A program made the translations under genes and the position numbers. The notes below the pieces were generated by a model. It was not told where the DNA came from. It did not search any database and worked only from the letters and a program-made list of their open reading frames with translations. DNA of 64,000 nucleotides from Lactiplantibacillus songbeiensis (GTDB lineage: Bacteria; Bacillota; Bacilli; Lactobacillales; Lactobacillaceae), in the NCBI RefSeq assembly GCF_005405125.1, contig NZ_BJDL01000012.1, forward strand, positions 1-64,000, in the 5' to 3' direction. Shown piece after piece: positions 26,545 to 35,656 of the stretch (positions within the stretch are counted from its first letter, which is position 1; each line of letters starts with the position of its first letter).

Positions 26545-27981
26545 TTAGTTCATCCTCCTTTGAACCCAATTAGATAACCAAGTCAATAAGGTAATCAGAA
26601 TCAAGTAGATAATCGCAATCATTAACCAAATCTTGAACCCTTCAAAGTTCCGCGCAATAATCAACGTCCCAGTCTGAGTTAATTCAACAATCCCGATAAC
26701 TGACAAGATCGAGGTATCCTTTAAGGTAATGATGAACTGGTTGATAAATGATGGAATCATGATCCGAATTCCTTGTGGCATGATAACTTTACGCATTGCG
26801 GTCCAGTATGGTAACCCTAATGAACGGGCGGCTTCCATCTGACCATCATCAACCGCTTTAAAGCCCCCTTTAACAAAGGCCCCGGTATACGCCCCTTCAT
26901 TCAGCATTAAGGTAATCATCCCAGCGATAAACGCTGGAATCTTAAACCCATGCCCAATCAAATCAGGGAACCCAATATAGATGAAGAACGCCAAAACCAT
27001 TAGTGGCATCCCTCGGAAGATGTAAATAATCGTGCTAGAAATGGCTGGCCCTAGCTTACCTGGCATCACGCCTAAGACCCCTAAAATCACACCCATAACC
27101 GTGGCTAAAATAATAGAAATAACCGTTAATTCCAACGTCATCCACAGCCCATTACCAATCGTTCCAATATTTTGTGTAAAGAGCCCGATAAAGGTCCGGC
27201 TGCTGGCCGTTTCGCCAGTTAAGGATGCTTCACTAGAATGTAAATATTTATCAATAATTTTCTTATAGGTGCCATCCGCTTTAATTGCGGCTAACCCGGC
27301 GTTAAACTTCTTTAACAGTTCGGCATTTTTGCCTTTTTTAACGGCGAAGCCATAATCCCCGGCATCATATTGTTTCGACACAATCTTCAAGGCAATCCCG
27401 TTTTTGATCCCGTAAGACATGACCGGATAATCTTCAAAACAAGCCGCGGAGTTACCGACTTTAACATCATTATACATGTTGTTTGATTCGTTGAAATACT
27501 TAATCTTGAACCCATACTTGCTTTCAATCGACTTGGCATAAGTGGCGCCGGCTGTCCCGGTCTTCAAGGCCACGGTCTTGCCCTTTAAATCTTTGAACGT
27601 TTTGACTTTACTATCTTTAGCAACAGCCATAACGACCCCAGATGTATAGTAAGCTTTAGAAAAATCAAACGTCTTTTGCCGTTCGGGCGTCACATTCATC
27701 CCGGCAATGACCCCATCAACTTGATTGGCGCTTAATTGCTGGACGGCGGCCCCAAAACTGATTGCTTTTAACTTATAATTGATGTTTTCTTTTTTAGCAA
27801 TCGCATTTAAAATATCAATATCAATACCTTTATATTTACCACCCTTAGCCTGGAATTCAAACGGGGCAAACGTGGTATCCGTCGCGATGGTATAAGTCTG
27901 CGCATGCGCAGTGGCTCCAAGTGAGAACCAACTGCCAAGTGCAGCCAATACCATGACAACAGCAACTTGCCATTTCTTCAT
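26545..27981 (-). CDS. glnPH: Glutamine ABC transporter, fused substrate-binding and permease protein
   Basis: The two functions are fused in 478 residues. A signal peptide (1-27) and a type-3 periplasmic-binding domain (about 28-250: [27 protein letters not shown]) precede a His/Glu/Gln permease domain with about five membrane helices (270-475), including the EAA-like stretch [20 protein letters not shown]. The binding domain should sit outside, tethered by the permease. AGGAGGG precedes the ATG. A GlnR-type box 37 nt upstream suggests nitrogen control. glnQ follows directly. Confidence 0.95.
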   Translation of the reverse strand: MKKWQVAVVMVLAALGSWFSLGATAHAQTYTIATDTTFAPFEFQAKGGKYKGIDIDILNAIAKKENINYKLKAISFGAAVQQLSANQVDGVIAGMNVTPERQKTFDFSKAYYTSGVVMAVAKDSKVKTFKDLKGKTVALKTGTAGATYAKSIESKYGFKIKYFNESNNMYNDVKVGNSAACFEDYPVMSYGIKNGIALKIVSKQYDAGDYGFAVKKGKNAELLKKFNAGLAAIKADGTYKKIIDKYLHSSEASLTGETASSRTFIGLFTQNIGTIGNGLWMTLELTVISIILATVMGVILGVLGVMPGKLGPAISSTIIYIFRGMPLMVLAFFIYIGFPDLIGHGFKIPAFIAGMITLMLNEGAYTGAFVKGGFKAVDDGQMEAARSLGLPYWTAMRKVIMPQGIRIMIPSFINQFIITLKDTSILSVIGIVELTQTGTLIIARNFEGFKIWLMIAIIYLILITLLTWLSNWVQRRMN

Positions 27982-28017
27982 GATGAGACCCTCCTAATTC
28001 GTTCTACCTCAACGGTA

Positions 28018-28034
28018 TGTCATAAAATATAACA
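28018..28034. promoter_or_regulatory. GlnR/TnrA-type operator upstream of glnPH-glnQ
   Basis: TGTCATAAAATATAACA fits TGTNA-N7-TNACA exactly. It overlaps the likely -10 (TTATAT on the minus strand, with TTGGTG 17 nt further up). This implies repression by GlnR when glutamine is plentiful. Confidence 0.75.
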
Positions 28035-28286
28035 TAGATTATGAATTCACACCAACACAAATTATAATTATTTTCTAATTTTATTTTAATGATTGCGGTA
28101 TCATTTTGAGTTTACTTAACTTTCTTAAGCAAATATGGTCAGTGAACGAAGAAAACGAGGAAAAGCCGCTTAATTTGCGTTTTTTCAGTTTTTTGATTTT
28201 GCCATTAACCGGTGACAGTTTGACACAGTGCTTAATCTAAACCTGCTGCCTACATTTAATGCAAGTTAATTATTTATTGGCCTTAC

Positions 28287-28410
28287 GCTTGGTACTAGTT
28301 GAAATTGCGGCCTGCTGGTCGGTTCTTAAAACACTGGAACGCCAATGACACCACGTTCCAGCCGATTCTGGGCCAACCAGAGCGGCAACTTAATCCAACT
28401 GGCACCAAGC
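28287..28410 (+). repeat. Composite element with internal deletion
   Basis: The ends GCTTGGTACTAGTTG and CAACTGGCACCAAGC are inverted repeats. Inside, the outer end of a C module (GCCTGCTGGTCGGTTC through CTGGAACGCC) is joined near 28344 to the right end of an A module (CACCACGTTCCAGC onward). The linker and most of both modules are missing. Between 28035 and 28286 I see only the transporter promoter region. Confidence 0.82.
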
Positions 28411-28439
28411 AAGCATAGCTTAGTCTGTGACTTAACCGC

Positions 28440-28478
28440 AAAAAAAGCATCCAAGACTAACAAGTCCTGAATGCTTCA
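28440..28478 (-). terminator. Terminator of smpB
   Basis: On the minus strand GAAGCATTCAGGACT pairs imperfectly with AGTCTTGGATGCTT before a run of seven T residues. Confidence 0.8.
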
Positions 28479-28490
28479 ATCAAACTGTTA

Positions 28491-28961
28491 TTAATAATGT
28501 TTCATCACGCGATCAATTTGACGTTGTTGTTCGCGCTTCTTAATATCTTGCCGTTTGTCGTATTCACGTTTCCCATGAGCGACCCCGATTAAGACTTTCG
28601 CAAAGCCATGCTTCAGATACATCTTCAAAGGAATAATCGTAACCCCTTTGGTTGTGGTGGCATCGCCAATCTTGCGAATCTCTTTTTTGTGAAGTAATAG
28701 CTTCCGGTTCCGTAATGGATCAACGTTGAATCGATTACCTTCCATAAAGGGGCTGATATGCACATTCATCATAAAGGCTTCACCATTACGAATCTGCACA
28801 TACCCATCCTTCAAGTTAACACGACGATCACGGACGGACTTAATCTCAGTCCCCGTCAAAGCAATCCCCGCTTCATAGGTATCCTCAACGGCATAGTCAT
28901 GCCGCGCCTTCCGGTTTTGCGCGAGGGCGGTATCTGGATGTTTACCGTGTTGTTTGGCCAT
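28491..28961 (-). CDS. smpB: SsrA-binding protein SmpB
   Basis: SmpB binds tmRNA and delivers it to stalled ribosomes in trans-translation. The 156-residue protein has the family's beta-barrel segments ([20 protein letters not shown]) and the basic C-terminal tail, with [17 protein letters not shown], which reaches into the decoding centre. It lies 29 nt downstream of rnr, encoding the RNase that degrades trans-translation substrates; the secG-est-rnr-smpB order is common in Firmicutes. The tmRNA gene itself is not in this window. Confidence 0.98.
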   Translation of the reverse strand: MAKQHGKHPDTALAQNRKARHDYAVEDTYEAGIALTGTEIKSVRDRRVNLKDGYVQIRNGEAFMMNVHISPFMEGNRFNVDPLRNRKLLLHKKEIRKIGDATTTKGVTIIPLKMYLKHGFAKVLIGVAHGKREYDKRQDIKKREQQRQIDRVMKHY

Positions 28962-28990
28962 TGCCGCACACCCCCTAACGTTTACTTAAA

Positions 28991-31423
28991 TTAACGCCGG
29001 TTATCGTTGCTGGACCGACGATTTTGACTACTGTGGTTATTGTTACTATTATGGTTCCGATTATTTGTATTAGTCGTGCTACGATGGTTATTGTTACCAC
29101 GATAACCGCCATTACTATTGCGATTGCCATTGCGGTTATTGCCGCTATTACCATTACGATTGTTGTTGCCACCGTTACGATGATAGTTGCCATTGCCGCC
29201 GCGACGATTGTTACCGCGATAGTTATCCCGATGTTCTTGTTTTGGTAATAAATCAGTCTTTGGTGCTTCTTCAGGATTAAGCAACTTAAAGTCCACTTCA
29301 CGCTGATCTTTATCGACCCGCATTAATTGTACTTTAACTGGTTGCCCGATTCTAAAGGTCCGATGGGTCTTCCGACCAACTAAAGCAAGTTGCTTTTCAA
29401 CATATTCGTAATAGTCATCGTCCATCACACTGATATGCACAAGCCCTTCGACCGTGTTTTCCAATTCAACAAATAATCCAAACTTCATGACTGAATCAAT
29501 CACAGCGTCAAACTTCTCGCCAACATGATCGGCCATATATTCGGCTTTCTTCATTGAATCAACGTCACGTTCAGTGGCAATCCCCCGCCGTTCATTGTCA
29601 GAAGTGGTTTCCGCAATGTTGGGCAAGTTATCCCGGTATTTGGCCCGAGCTGCTTCGCCCGTGCCATTTTCGGCATAATGGCGAATCAAACGATGGACCA
29701 TCATATCCGGATAACGCCGAATTGGTGACGTAAAGTGGGTGTAGTATTGCGCTGCTAACCCAAAGTGACCTAAGGATTCATCAGCATACCGTGCTTGCTT
29801 CATACTCCGCAGCATCATGACTGAAACCATGGCTTCTTCTGGTTTGCCCGCAACCTTCTTCAACACATCTTGTAACATTTTTGGCTTAACATCTTTGGAA
29901 GAACCGGTGACATTAACACCAAAAGTCGTGACGAATTCAAAGAAACTCAACATCCGATCAGCATCCGGTGTCTCATGGACCCGGTAGATGAATGGCACCT
30001 TGAGTAAGCTATAATGCTTGGCAACCGTTTCGTTGGCCGCTAACATAAAGCTTTCAATCATCCGTTCAGCCAATCCCCGTACCCGTAATTGGATATCGAT
30101 TGGATGGCCGGTTTCATCAACGATGATTTTGGCTTCATTATCATCAAAGTCAATCGCCCCACGATGACGACGGTTCTTATAGAGAATTCGATGTAGATCG
30201 CCCATCGCATCAAACATATCAACTAAATCAGCATATTTTTCACGAGTCTTAGGGTCATGGGCTTCCAAGATTTGGTTAACGGCATCATAAGTCATCCGTG
30301 CATGCGATTTAATCACACTTTGGAAGATCTTATGATTGACGATATGGCCTTCTTGGTCGATTTCCATTTCACAACTCATTGCTAACCGTTCAACATCAGG
30401 ATTCAAAGAACAGATACCGTTTGATAAGCGCCGTGGCAACATTGGAATAACCCGGTCAGTTAAATAAACAGATGTCCCACGTTTGAATGCTTCGCGGTCT
30501 AATTCCGAGTTTTCAGTGACGTAATGACTCACATCAGCGATATGCACCCCTAAATGGAAGTTACCATTCGGTAAGCGCCAAGCCACAACAGCATCATCTA
30601 AGTCTTTAGATTCGGCGCCATCAATAGTGACCAATGGTTGATCGGTAATATCCACGCGACCTTTTTTATCTTCTTCCGTGACATAGTCCGGAATGCGATT
30701 AGCTTCATCAGTGACTTCTTCTGGAAAGACAGATGGTACTTCGTGTTGGTAGACCACTTGTAAGACGTCCATCCCAGGATCATCAACACTCCCGATGACT
30801 TGCTTAGCAATCCCAACAATCCGCGTTGGATTTTGCGCATCCGGATATGCTGAAACTTCAGCAATGATGACTTCCCCTTCAGTCGGATGAATACCTTGAT
30901 CAGTAATTAATAATTCATATTTAGAAAGTTTCTTTTCTTTGATTTCAACTTTACCAATGAAACCAGGGTTCTCATGGCTAGGTACAAAAGCACCAACGAT
31001 TTGAGAATAGTTCCGTTGCGTAATGCTGACAATCTTACCTTCAGGACCACGATCAGAACCGGGCCGAGCTGGCCGAATAATTTCGACTTGCACGTCATCA
31101 CCGGTAAATGCAAACATCGTATTGTCCGGATTAATGTAGATATCAGGCAAATCGGGATCATAGCGCACGAAACCAAAGCCCTTGTCATTTCCATGGAAAG
31201 AGCCATCGACTAATTTCGTTTCTTGTACAATCTTGAACTGATCATGATCATCAGTGGTGACTAATTTTTTACGCTCCATATTAGCCAATTCTTTGACCAA
31301 AAAAGTGAACGCGGTTGATCCTGTAAAATGCAATTCATCACTCAACCGTTCCACACTGTAACTACGGTCGGGATGACTTTGCAAGAAAGTAAGAATTTGT
31401 TCTTGTAAGTTAGATTCTGACAT
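28991..31423 (-). CDS. rnr: Ribonuclease R
   Basis: This 810-residue processive 3'-5' exoribonuclease degrades structured RNA. In order it has an N-terminal helix-turn-helix (1-65), cold-shock domains (about 70-230), the RNB catalytic domain (about 255-585, with DDAVVAWRLPNGNFHLGVHIADVS carrying catalytic Asp residues; shown only in part), and an S1 domain (about 635-715). The last 80 residues form a low-complexity Asn/Arg/Gly/Ser tail with few other residues, much longer than a simple basic tail. It is encoded by imperfect repeats of Asn and Arg codons, and probably binds RNA or ribosomes. Start is ATG after GAGGTAA. Confidence 0.97.
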   Translation of the reverse strand: MSESNLQEQILTFLQSHPDRSYSVERLSDELHFTGSTAFTFLVKELANMERKKLVTTDDHDQFKIVQETKLVDGSFHGNDKGFGFVRYDPDLPDIYINPDNTMFAFTGDDVQVEIIRPARPGSDRGPEGKIVSITQRNYSQIVGAFVPSHENPGFIGKVEIKEKKLSKYELLITDQGIHPTEGEVIIAEVSAYPDAQNPTRIVGIAKQVIGSVDDPGMDVLQVVYQHEVPSVFPEEVTDEANRIPDYVTEEDKKGRVDITDQPLVTIDGAESKDLDDAVVAWRLPNGNFHLGVHIADVSHYVTENSELDREAFKRGTSVYLTDRVIPMLPRRLSNGICSLNPDVERLAMSCEMEIDQEGHIVNHKIFQSVIKSHARMTYDAVNQILEAHDPKTREKYADLVDMFDAMGDLHRILYKNRRHRGAIDFDDNEAKIIVDETGHPIDIQLRVRGLAERMIESFMLAANETVAKHYSLLKVPFIYRVHETPDADRMLSFFEFVTTFGVNVTGSSKDVKPKMLQDVLKKVAGKPEEAMVSVMMLRSMKQARYADESLGHFGLAAQYYTHFTSPIRRYPDMMVHRLIRHYAENGTGEAARAKYRDNLPNIAETTSDNERRGIATERDVDSMKKAEYMADHVGEKFDAVIDSVMKFGLFVELENTVEGLVHISVMDDDYYEYVEKQLALVGRKTHRTFRIGQPVKVQLMRVDKDQREVDFKLLNPEEAPKTDLLPKQEHRDNYRGNNRRGGNGNYHRNGGNNNRNGNSGNNRNGNRNSNGGYRGNNNHRSTTNTNNRNHNSNNNHSSQNRRSSNDNRR

Positions 31424-31445
31424 TATTTACCTCATTTTTAATAGT

Positions 31446-32201
31446 TTATTTATAAATCGTTTTTAAATAGGTTAAAACCGCTTGTTCTAATTGATGGTGG
31501 GCCGTATTAACCGTTAAGACGTGACCAGCCGTTGGATACCAATGATAGTCAACAGGTAGTCCCTGTGCCTGCAATTGATCCCGCAAACGTGGTGCTCCCG
31601 TAGCATCAATCAAGGCATCTTGACCGCCCTGCGCGATAAAATACGGCCGGGTCAAATGCACTAATTGGGGTTGAATCACCGTTTTGGTGAATTGACCAAC
31701 TGCCGTTAACTGGGCCGCCACCGCGGGCTTCAAGTCAGTTAAAATTTGGGCTTGAGTCGTCGGATCTAAGTGCTGACGCGCCAGCAACTGTTGGCTACGC
31801 TGGATAAACATGTCCGCGACTGCTGTGGTTGCTGTTGGTAAAACTGGCGAACTAAAGATACCGCCGCCCAATAGTGCTGGATCATCGGCCAAGGCCAACG
31901 TGGCAAATAGGCCACCCAAAGACAAGCCGAAAATACTAACTTTAGTATAGCCTTTTTGACGCACAAATGATATTGCGCGTTGCGTATCTTCCCACCACTT
32001 AGCTGGTGAGCCTTGCGTGACAATATCACGCGGATCATCCGTGGCATGTCCCGTGAATTGAGGGGCGTAGACGCTATAATTGGCCCGCTCTAAAACCCGA
32101 GCTAACATGCGGACATCGTTAGCACTCCCTGAATACGCGTGTAACAAGATGACGACTTGATCACCATGTTCAAAGAAAAAAGGTTTCGGTTGTTTGAGCA
32201 C
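31446..32201 (-). CDS. est: Carboxylesterase (Est30-like alpha/beta hydrolase)
   Basis: This 251-residue protein has the nucleophile elbow GLSLGG (Ser about residue 94), an oxyanion LLHAYSGS loop near the N-terminus, and a C-terminal His in AGHVLTV. It resembles the thermostable carboxylesterase Est30 family, which hydrolyses short-chain esters. The start is GTG at 32201, preceded by AGGTG. It lies between secG and rnr, the usual place for this esterase in bacilli and lactobacilli, and is 22 nt from rnr. Confidence 0.92.
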   Translation of the reverse strand: MLKQPKPFFFEHGDQVVILLHAYSGSANDVRMLARVLERANYSVYAPQFTGHATDDPRDIVTQGSPAKWWEDTQRAISFVRQKGYTKVSIFGLSLGGLFATLALADDPALLGGGIFSSPVLPTATTAVADMFIQRSQQLLARQHLDPTTQAQILTDLKPAVAAQLTAVGQFTKTVIQPQLVHLTRPYFIAQGGQDALIDATGAPRLRDQLQAQGLPVDYHWYPTAGHVLTVNTAHHQLEQAVLTYLKTIYK

Positions 32202-32216
32202 CCTTAAACACCTGCC

Positions 32217-32248
32217 TTAAAAAAAAGCCTCCTGAAATCACAGGAGGA
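32217..32248 (-). terminator. Terminator/attenuator between secG and est
   Basis: CCTCCTGTG and its partner CAGGAGG form a stable stem, followed on the minus strand by CTTTTTTT. It should limit read-through from secG into est-rnr-smpB. Confidence 0.8.
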
Positions 32249-32255
32249 CGGTCGG

Positions 32256-32492
32256 TTACTTCGATGAATACCAAGCTAAAGCGAGCGCGACGACGAAGAA
32301 AATAATTCCGAGTACGACGGTCACTTTTTGCATGAAGGCTTCAAACCCACGAGGCTTTTGCTTGGCGAACAAGTCGTCAGCCCCACCGGTTAATGAAGAC
32401 ATGGCATCATTTGTCTTAGATGGTTGCATCATTACCGCCACGATAATGATGATGGAAACGATTAAAATTATCGTCATTAATGTATTATACAA
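32256..32492 (-). CDS. secG: Preprotein translocase subunit SecG
   Basis: SecG is a 78-residue auxiliary subunit of the SecYEG channel. Two membrane helices (about 5-22 and 55-75) flank a loop with the conserved stretch SSLTGGADDLFAKQKPRGFE. The start codon appears to be TTG at 32492, seven nt after GGAGGAC; an internal ATG (codon 6) has no site of its own. It is followed by a hairpin terminator before est. Confidence 0.95.
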   Translation of the reverse strand: MYNTLMTIILIVSIIIIVAVMMQPSKTNDAMSSLTGGADDLFAKQKPRGFEAFMQKVTVVLGIIFFVVALALAWYSSK

Positions 32493-32571
32493 AAAAATGT
32501 CCTCCTAAAGAGTCCGCTATGTCTATAACAATTTAACATATTTGGGCTTACTTTTCCAGTCCAGTGCTGAA

Positions 32572-34143
32572 TTACTTCTTTTCTAAAGCTGGTGCTGGTG
32601 TGTTAGCGGTTAACTGGTCAATTTGCTGGCGGACCCAGGCGCGATTATTACGATCCGTTAAGATAATTAAGGTATCGCCGGCACGCATTAACGTATCGCC
32701 ATGTGGAATCACCTGACGTTCACCCCGCCGAATCGCAATTAACAGCGATTCTTTCGGCCATTGAAAATCACGCACCTGGTGGCCTTCAATCACAGCGCCT
32801 TCAAAGATTGGGACTTCCAATCGATCTTGCACGCCGCAATATTCGCGCCGCTTCGGTTGAGTCAACTTTTCCAACAACGCCTCATAGATTGGCGCACCAC
32901 CTAAAAGATCAACGACCAAGTAGGCAGTCAGTGATACTACTGCTAATGGCATTAAATGCTGTAAGGTGCCAACCATTTCGGTAATCAGTAAAATCGCTGT
33001 GAATGGGGCTTTACCAATCCCGGCAAAATAACCAGCCATGGCAATAATGATAAAGTTCGTCACATATTGTGCTGGCATCCACCCCAAGGCGACAGCTGTT
33101 TGCGCATAAATAGCGCCTAAAATGGCCCCTAATGACAGAATCGGCAAGAAAATGCCCCCGGGTAAGCCGGAACCGTATGAAACGGTTGAAAAGACAAATC
33201 GTAACACGAAGATACCAATTAAAGCCGTCAAAATTGGTGGCAACTTGGCTAAATTCAAGATAACGGCATTCCCGCCACCAAGAAATTGTGGCCACCATAA
33301 CCCAATCGGAATCACTAACATGAACGGTACGATGCCATTCAACCAACTTGGCAATCGCAACTTAGCGTACCAATTTGGCATTGTCAGCGTCACATTTTGA
33401 TAAAGATAGCCCAGAATTCCTAGAAAGACTCCCAGACCAATTAAATTACCATATTGGGTTAACGGCAAAGTTTGCGCATAGGGAATGTGCAGAACTGGCA
33501 CTAAGCCAAAGAAGTTCAAAGAAATAAAATTGCTAGCAATCGCGCTGGCCAAGGCCGTAGTCCAAATAATCGGTGAAAAATTATGATAAACTTCTTCTAA
33601 CACAAACAAGGTACTGGCAATTGGGGCATTAAACGCCGCGGACAACCCGGCGGCCGCCCCACCAGCAATCAAAGAACGCCGATCCGCCCCGGTCTGATGC
33701 GTGGTTTCAGCAAAGCCTTGACCAATCGTGGCTCCTAACTGAATCGATGGCCCTTCCCGACCAAGGAATAGGCCAGAACCAATCCCTAAAATGCCGCCAA
33801 CAAATTTCTTCCATAAAACCGGCCACCACTGATAATCCAATTCCCCAGCTAATTGGCCTTCAACTTGCGGAATCCCTGAGCCTTTAATATCTGGCGTCTG
33901 CTTGACCAGGAGACCGACCAGAAAGGCGACTAGTAGGCTTAGACCAATCCATGGGAGGACTAGCCAAGGGGTCGCGTTAATCTGGCTGTAGACCCACTGT
34001 ACCAGTGTCAGCCCACGTTCGATACAATACCGAAAAATACTAACCACGACACCGGCAACGAGGCCAACTAATAAGCCGCGCCCAATTTCATTAAACCGGG
34101 TTAAATCCAGATGTCGTTTAATGGGTTGATGCTTCACTTTCAA
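32572..34143 (-). CDS. ClC family chloride channel/H+ antiporter with TrkA-C domain
   Basis: This 523-residue membrane protein has the ClC anion-selectivity motifs GSGIPQVEG, GREGPSIQLG (with the gating Glu) and GLPGGIFLP, across about 10-12 helices (residues 20-430). A C-terminal TrkA-C/RCK-type domain (about 435-510) may bind a nucleotide or ion and gate the protein. ClC exchangers move Cl- or F- against protons; this subtype looks chloride-like, not the fluoride-specific CLC-F. The start is TTG at 34143, preceded by GAGGG. Confidence 0.93.
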   Translation of the reverse strand: MKVKHQPIKRHLDLTRFNEIGRGLLVGLVAGVVVSIFRYCIERGLTLVQWVYSQINATPWLVLPWIGLSLLVAFLVGLLVKQTPDIKGSGIPQVEGQLAGELDYQWWPVLWKKFVGGILGIGSGLFLGREGPSIQLGATIGQGFAETTHQTGADRRSLIAGGAAAGLSAAFNAPIASTLFVLEEVYHNFSPIIWTTALASAIASNFISLNFFGLVPVLHIPYAQTLPLTQYGNLIGLGVFLGILGYLYQNVTLTMPNWYAKLRLPSWLNGIVPFMLVIPIGLWWPQFLGGGNAVILNLAKLPPILTALIGIFVLRFVFSTVSYGSGLPGGIFLPILSLGAILGAIYAQTAVALGWMPAQYVTNFIIIAMAGYFAGIGKAPFTAILLITEMVGTLQHLMPLAVVSLTAYLVVDLLGGAPIYEALLEKLTQPKRREYCGVQDRLEVPIFEGAVIEGHQVRDFQWPKESLLIAIRRGERQVIPHGDTLMRAGDTLIILTDRNNRAWVRQQIDQLTANTPAPALEKK

Positions 34144-34152
34144 CCTAGACCC

Positions 34153-35046
34153 TCACTTTCCATTGAGTTGTGTTGTCAGAACCGACTGTAGTGCGGCCAA
34201 GGTCGCTGGCGTAGAACCTAGCAACTGTTGAATCCACTTTGGTCCATCCGCGCGCCACAACAAGCCCAGTATCACATCACCGACTAAGTCAGCGGTACCT
34301 AAAGCAGCCTGCAAACCGGCCACAAAATCAGGATCACACGCAAACGCTGATAACACGAGTGGCACCAGTTCGACTGCTTTCGGTGCTTGAATCGCCGTTT
34401 GAAAATGTTGAAAGCCGACTTGACCAGTCGTCACGATAATATTGTCACCGGTCAAATGTCCATGCACCAATTGATTCGGCACGACTGGATGCGCCGCTAA
34501 ATACGCCGTGCGTTCGGCGGCAAAGTTTGGTCCTAGTTGCCCCCAATCAGCGTGGTTGCTAACTGCTGCTTGATCGACCTGATTGAAACTAGTCACATCA
34601 AGATTGAGTTGCAAGAGTGCTTGACCAATTTGGCGTCCTAACGTTTGTTTTGCTAACGGTTTGGCCGTCGTCTTAAAATTAGTCAACGGCACCCCTAGTA
34701 GTGGCTGATAAATGACATAATAAAATTGATAAGCGTCAAAAATAAATCCTGCATGTTTTAAAGTCGGCACGGCCACTGATAACCGTTGTAATCGCGTTAA
34801 ACTAAACCGTTCTGTTTGATAACGATCCCGGGTATTCGGTGCCACATTGGCTGGCGGAAAGATGGCGACGTTTAGGCCACCGGCTTGAAAGACCGCTGCA
34901 AAATCACTTTTAACTGGTTCAAGGGCCTTAAATGGCTCATTTTCACTGGCATAAATTTGCCGAATCAATGGTTCGAAACTCGCCGTTGATGTCTGGACCG
35001 CTTGCCAGTCCGCCCATTGATTAAGTTGATGTTGGAAATAATCCAT
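34153..35046 (-). CDS. APH-fold phosphotransferase-like protein, probably a pseudokinase
   Basis: The protein is 297 residues from the ATG at 35046 (GGAG eight nt upstream; an ATG two codons earlier is too close to the site). The layout resembles aminoglycoside phosphotransferases: an N-lobe with a GVPLTNF hinge, then a C-lobe. The catalytic-loop equivalent reads HGHLTGDNII, with His where Asp of HGD is expected, and the next metal site reads GFQHF instead of a D-containing motif. Catalysis by the usual mechanism is doubtful. It is 9 nt from the ClC gene, so a regulatory link is possible. Confidence 0.65.
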   Translation of the reverse strand: MDYFQHQLNQWADWQAVQTSTASFEPLIRQIYASENEPFKALEPVKSDFAAVFQAGGLNVAIFPPANVAPNTRDRYQTERFSLTRLQRLSVAVPTLKHAGFIFDAYQFYYVIYQPLLGVPLTNFKTTAKPLAKQTLGRQIGQALLQLNLDVTSFNQVDQAAVSNHADWGQLGPNFAAERTAYLAAHPVVPNQLVHGHLTGDNIIVTTGQVGFQHFQTAIQAPKAVELVPLVLSAFACDPDFVAGLQAALGTADLVGDVILGLLWRADGPKWIQQLLGSTPATLAALQSVLTTQLNGK

Positions 35047-35052
35047 TTTCAT

Positions 35053-35415
35053 TTCTCCTTTAAATGCTCGTATGCTTATTTTACCACGACATTCAAATTC
35101 TGACGGCGGTGGCCTTCAGATTAATGCTAGGAAGACTTTTTGCCATTTCGGTTGAACCGTTTTGGGTTAGCTCGACTATAACTGTCCCCATTACTAGAAC
35201 TGTAGCGCAATTCGACCCAATCTTTTATCCGATTTAAGCCCTTTGAACCATCGTTTCAAGCCCATCAAAGTCTGCAAACAAAACGGTCACAAATGTCACC
35301 TATACACCCAAGTATCTACCATGGTTACAGCCTAATTTATCGAAAACAGGTTGGTTAAGTTCACACTAATTAAACACGAAAATTAATTAACCATTCTAAC
35401 CCCATAACTAGCCAC
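35053..35415. other. Intergenic stretch without recognisable features
   Basis: The 360 bases between the APH-like gene and the composite element contain no ORF with a ribosome binding site, no clear terminator and no strong promoter. A stretch near 35135-35175 is faintly similar to an A module end but is too degenerate to call. Confidence 0.5.
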
Positions 35416-35552
35416 ATTTGGTACTAACTGAAATCGCCGCCTGCCGGTTGGTTTCTAAATGACTGAACTGAAAACAATCAATCATTAATTTTTAATTCCT
35501 GTTAATTAACGTTGGGCCAACCAGAGTGGCAATTTTAGCCAACTATCAAATT
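35416..35552 (+). repeat. Composite element scar (both hairpin modules deleted)
   Basis: The inverted ends ATTTGGTACTAACTG and CCAACTATCAAAT remain. Between them, GCCTGCCGGTTGGTTTCTAAA passes directly into the linker (TGACTGAACTGAAA onward). The linker passes into TTAACGTTGGGCCAACCAGAGTGGC, with no C or A interior left. Confidence 0.82.
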
Positions 35553-35598
35553 TCCCCCAATCAGCCAAACCACAGCGACAATTTTTACTCAGCTAACC

Positions 35599-35635
35599 AA
35601 AAAAACAACGCCACCCAAATTTCGAGTAGCGTTGC
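35599..35635 (-). terminator. Terminator of pox
   Basis: On the minus strand AGCAACGCTACTCG pairs with GGGTGGCGTTGTT, followed by a run of T residues. Confidence 0.8.
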
Positions 35636-35656
35636 TAATTAATTTACATCCACAAT

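Noticed and set aside
29024-29248. Plus-strand ORF opposite the RNase R tail, rich in Ile, Thr and Val
   Set aside because: It is the mirror of the Asn/Arg codon array of rnr. Its composition follows from that and there is no start context.
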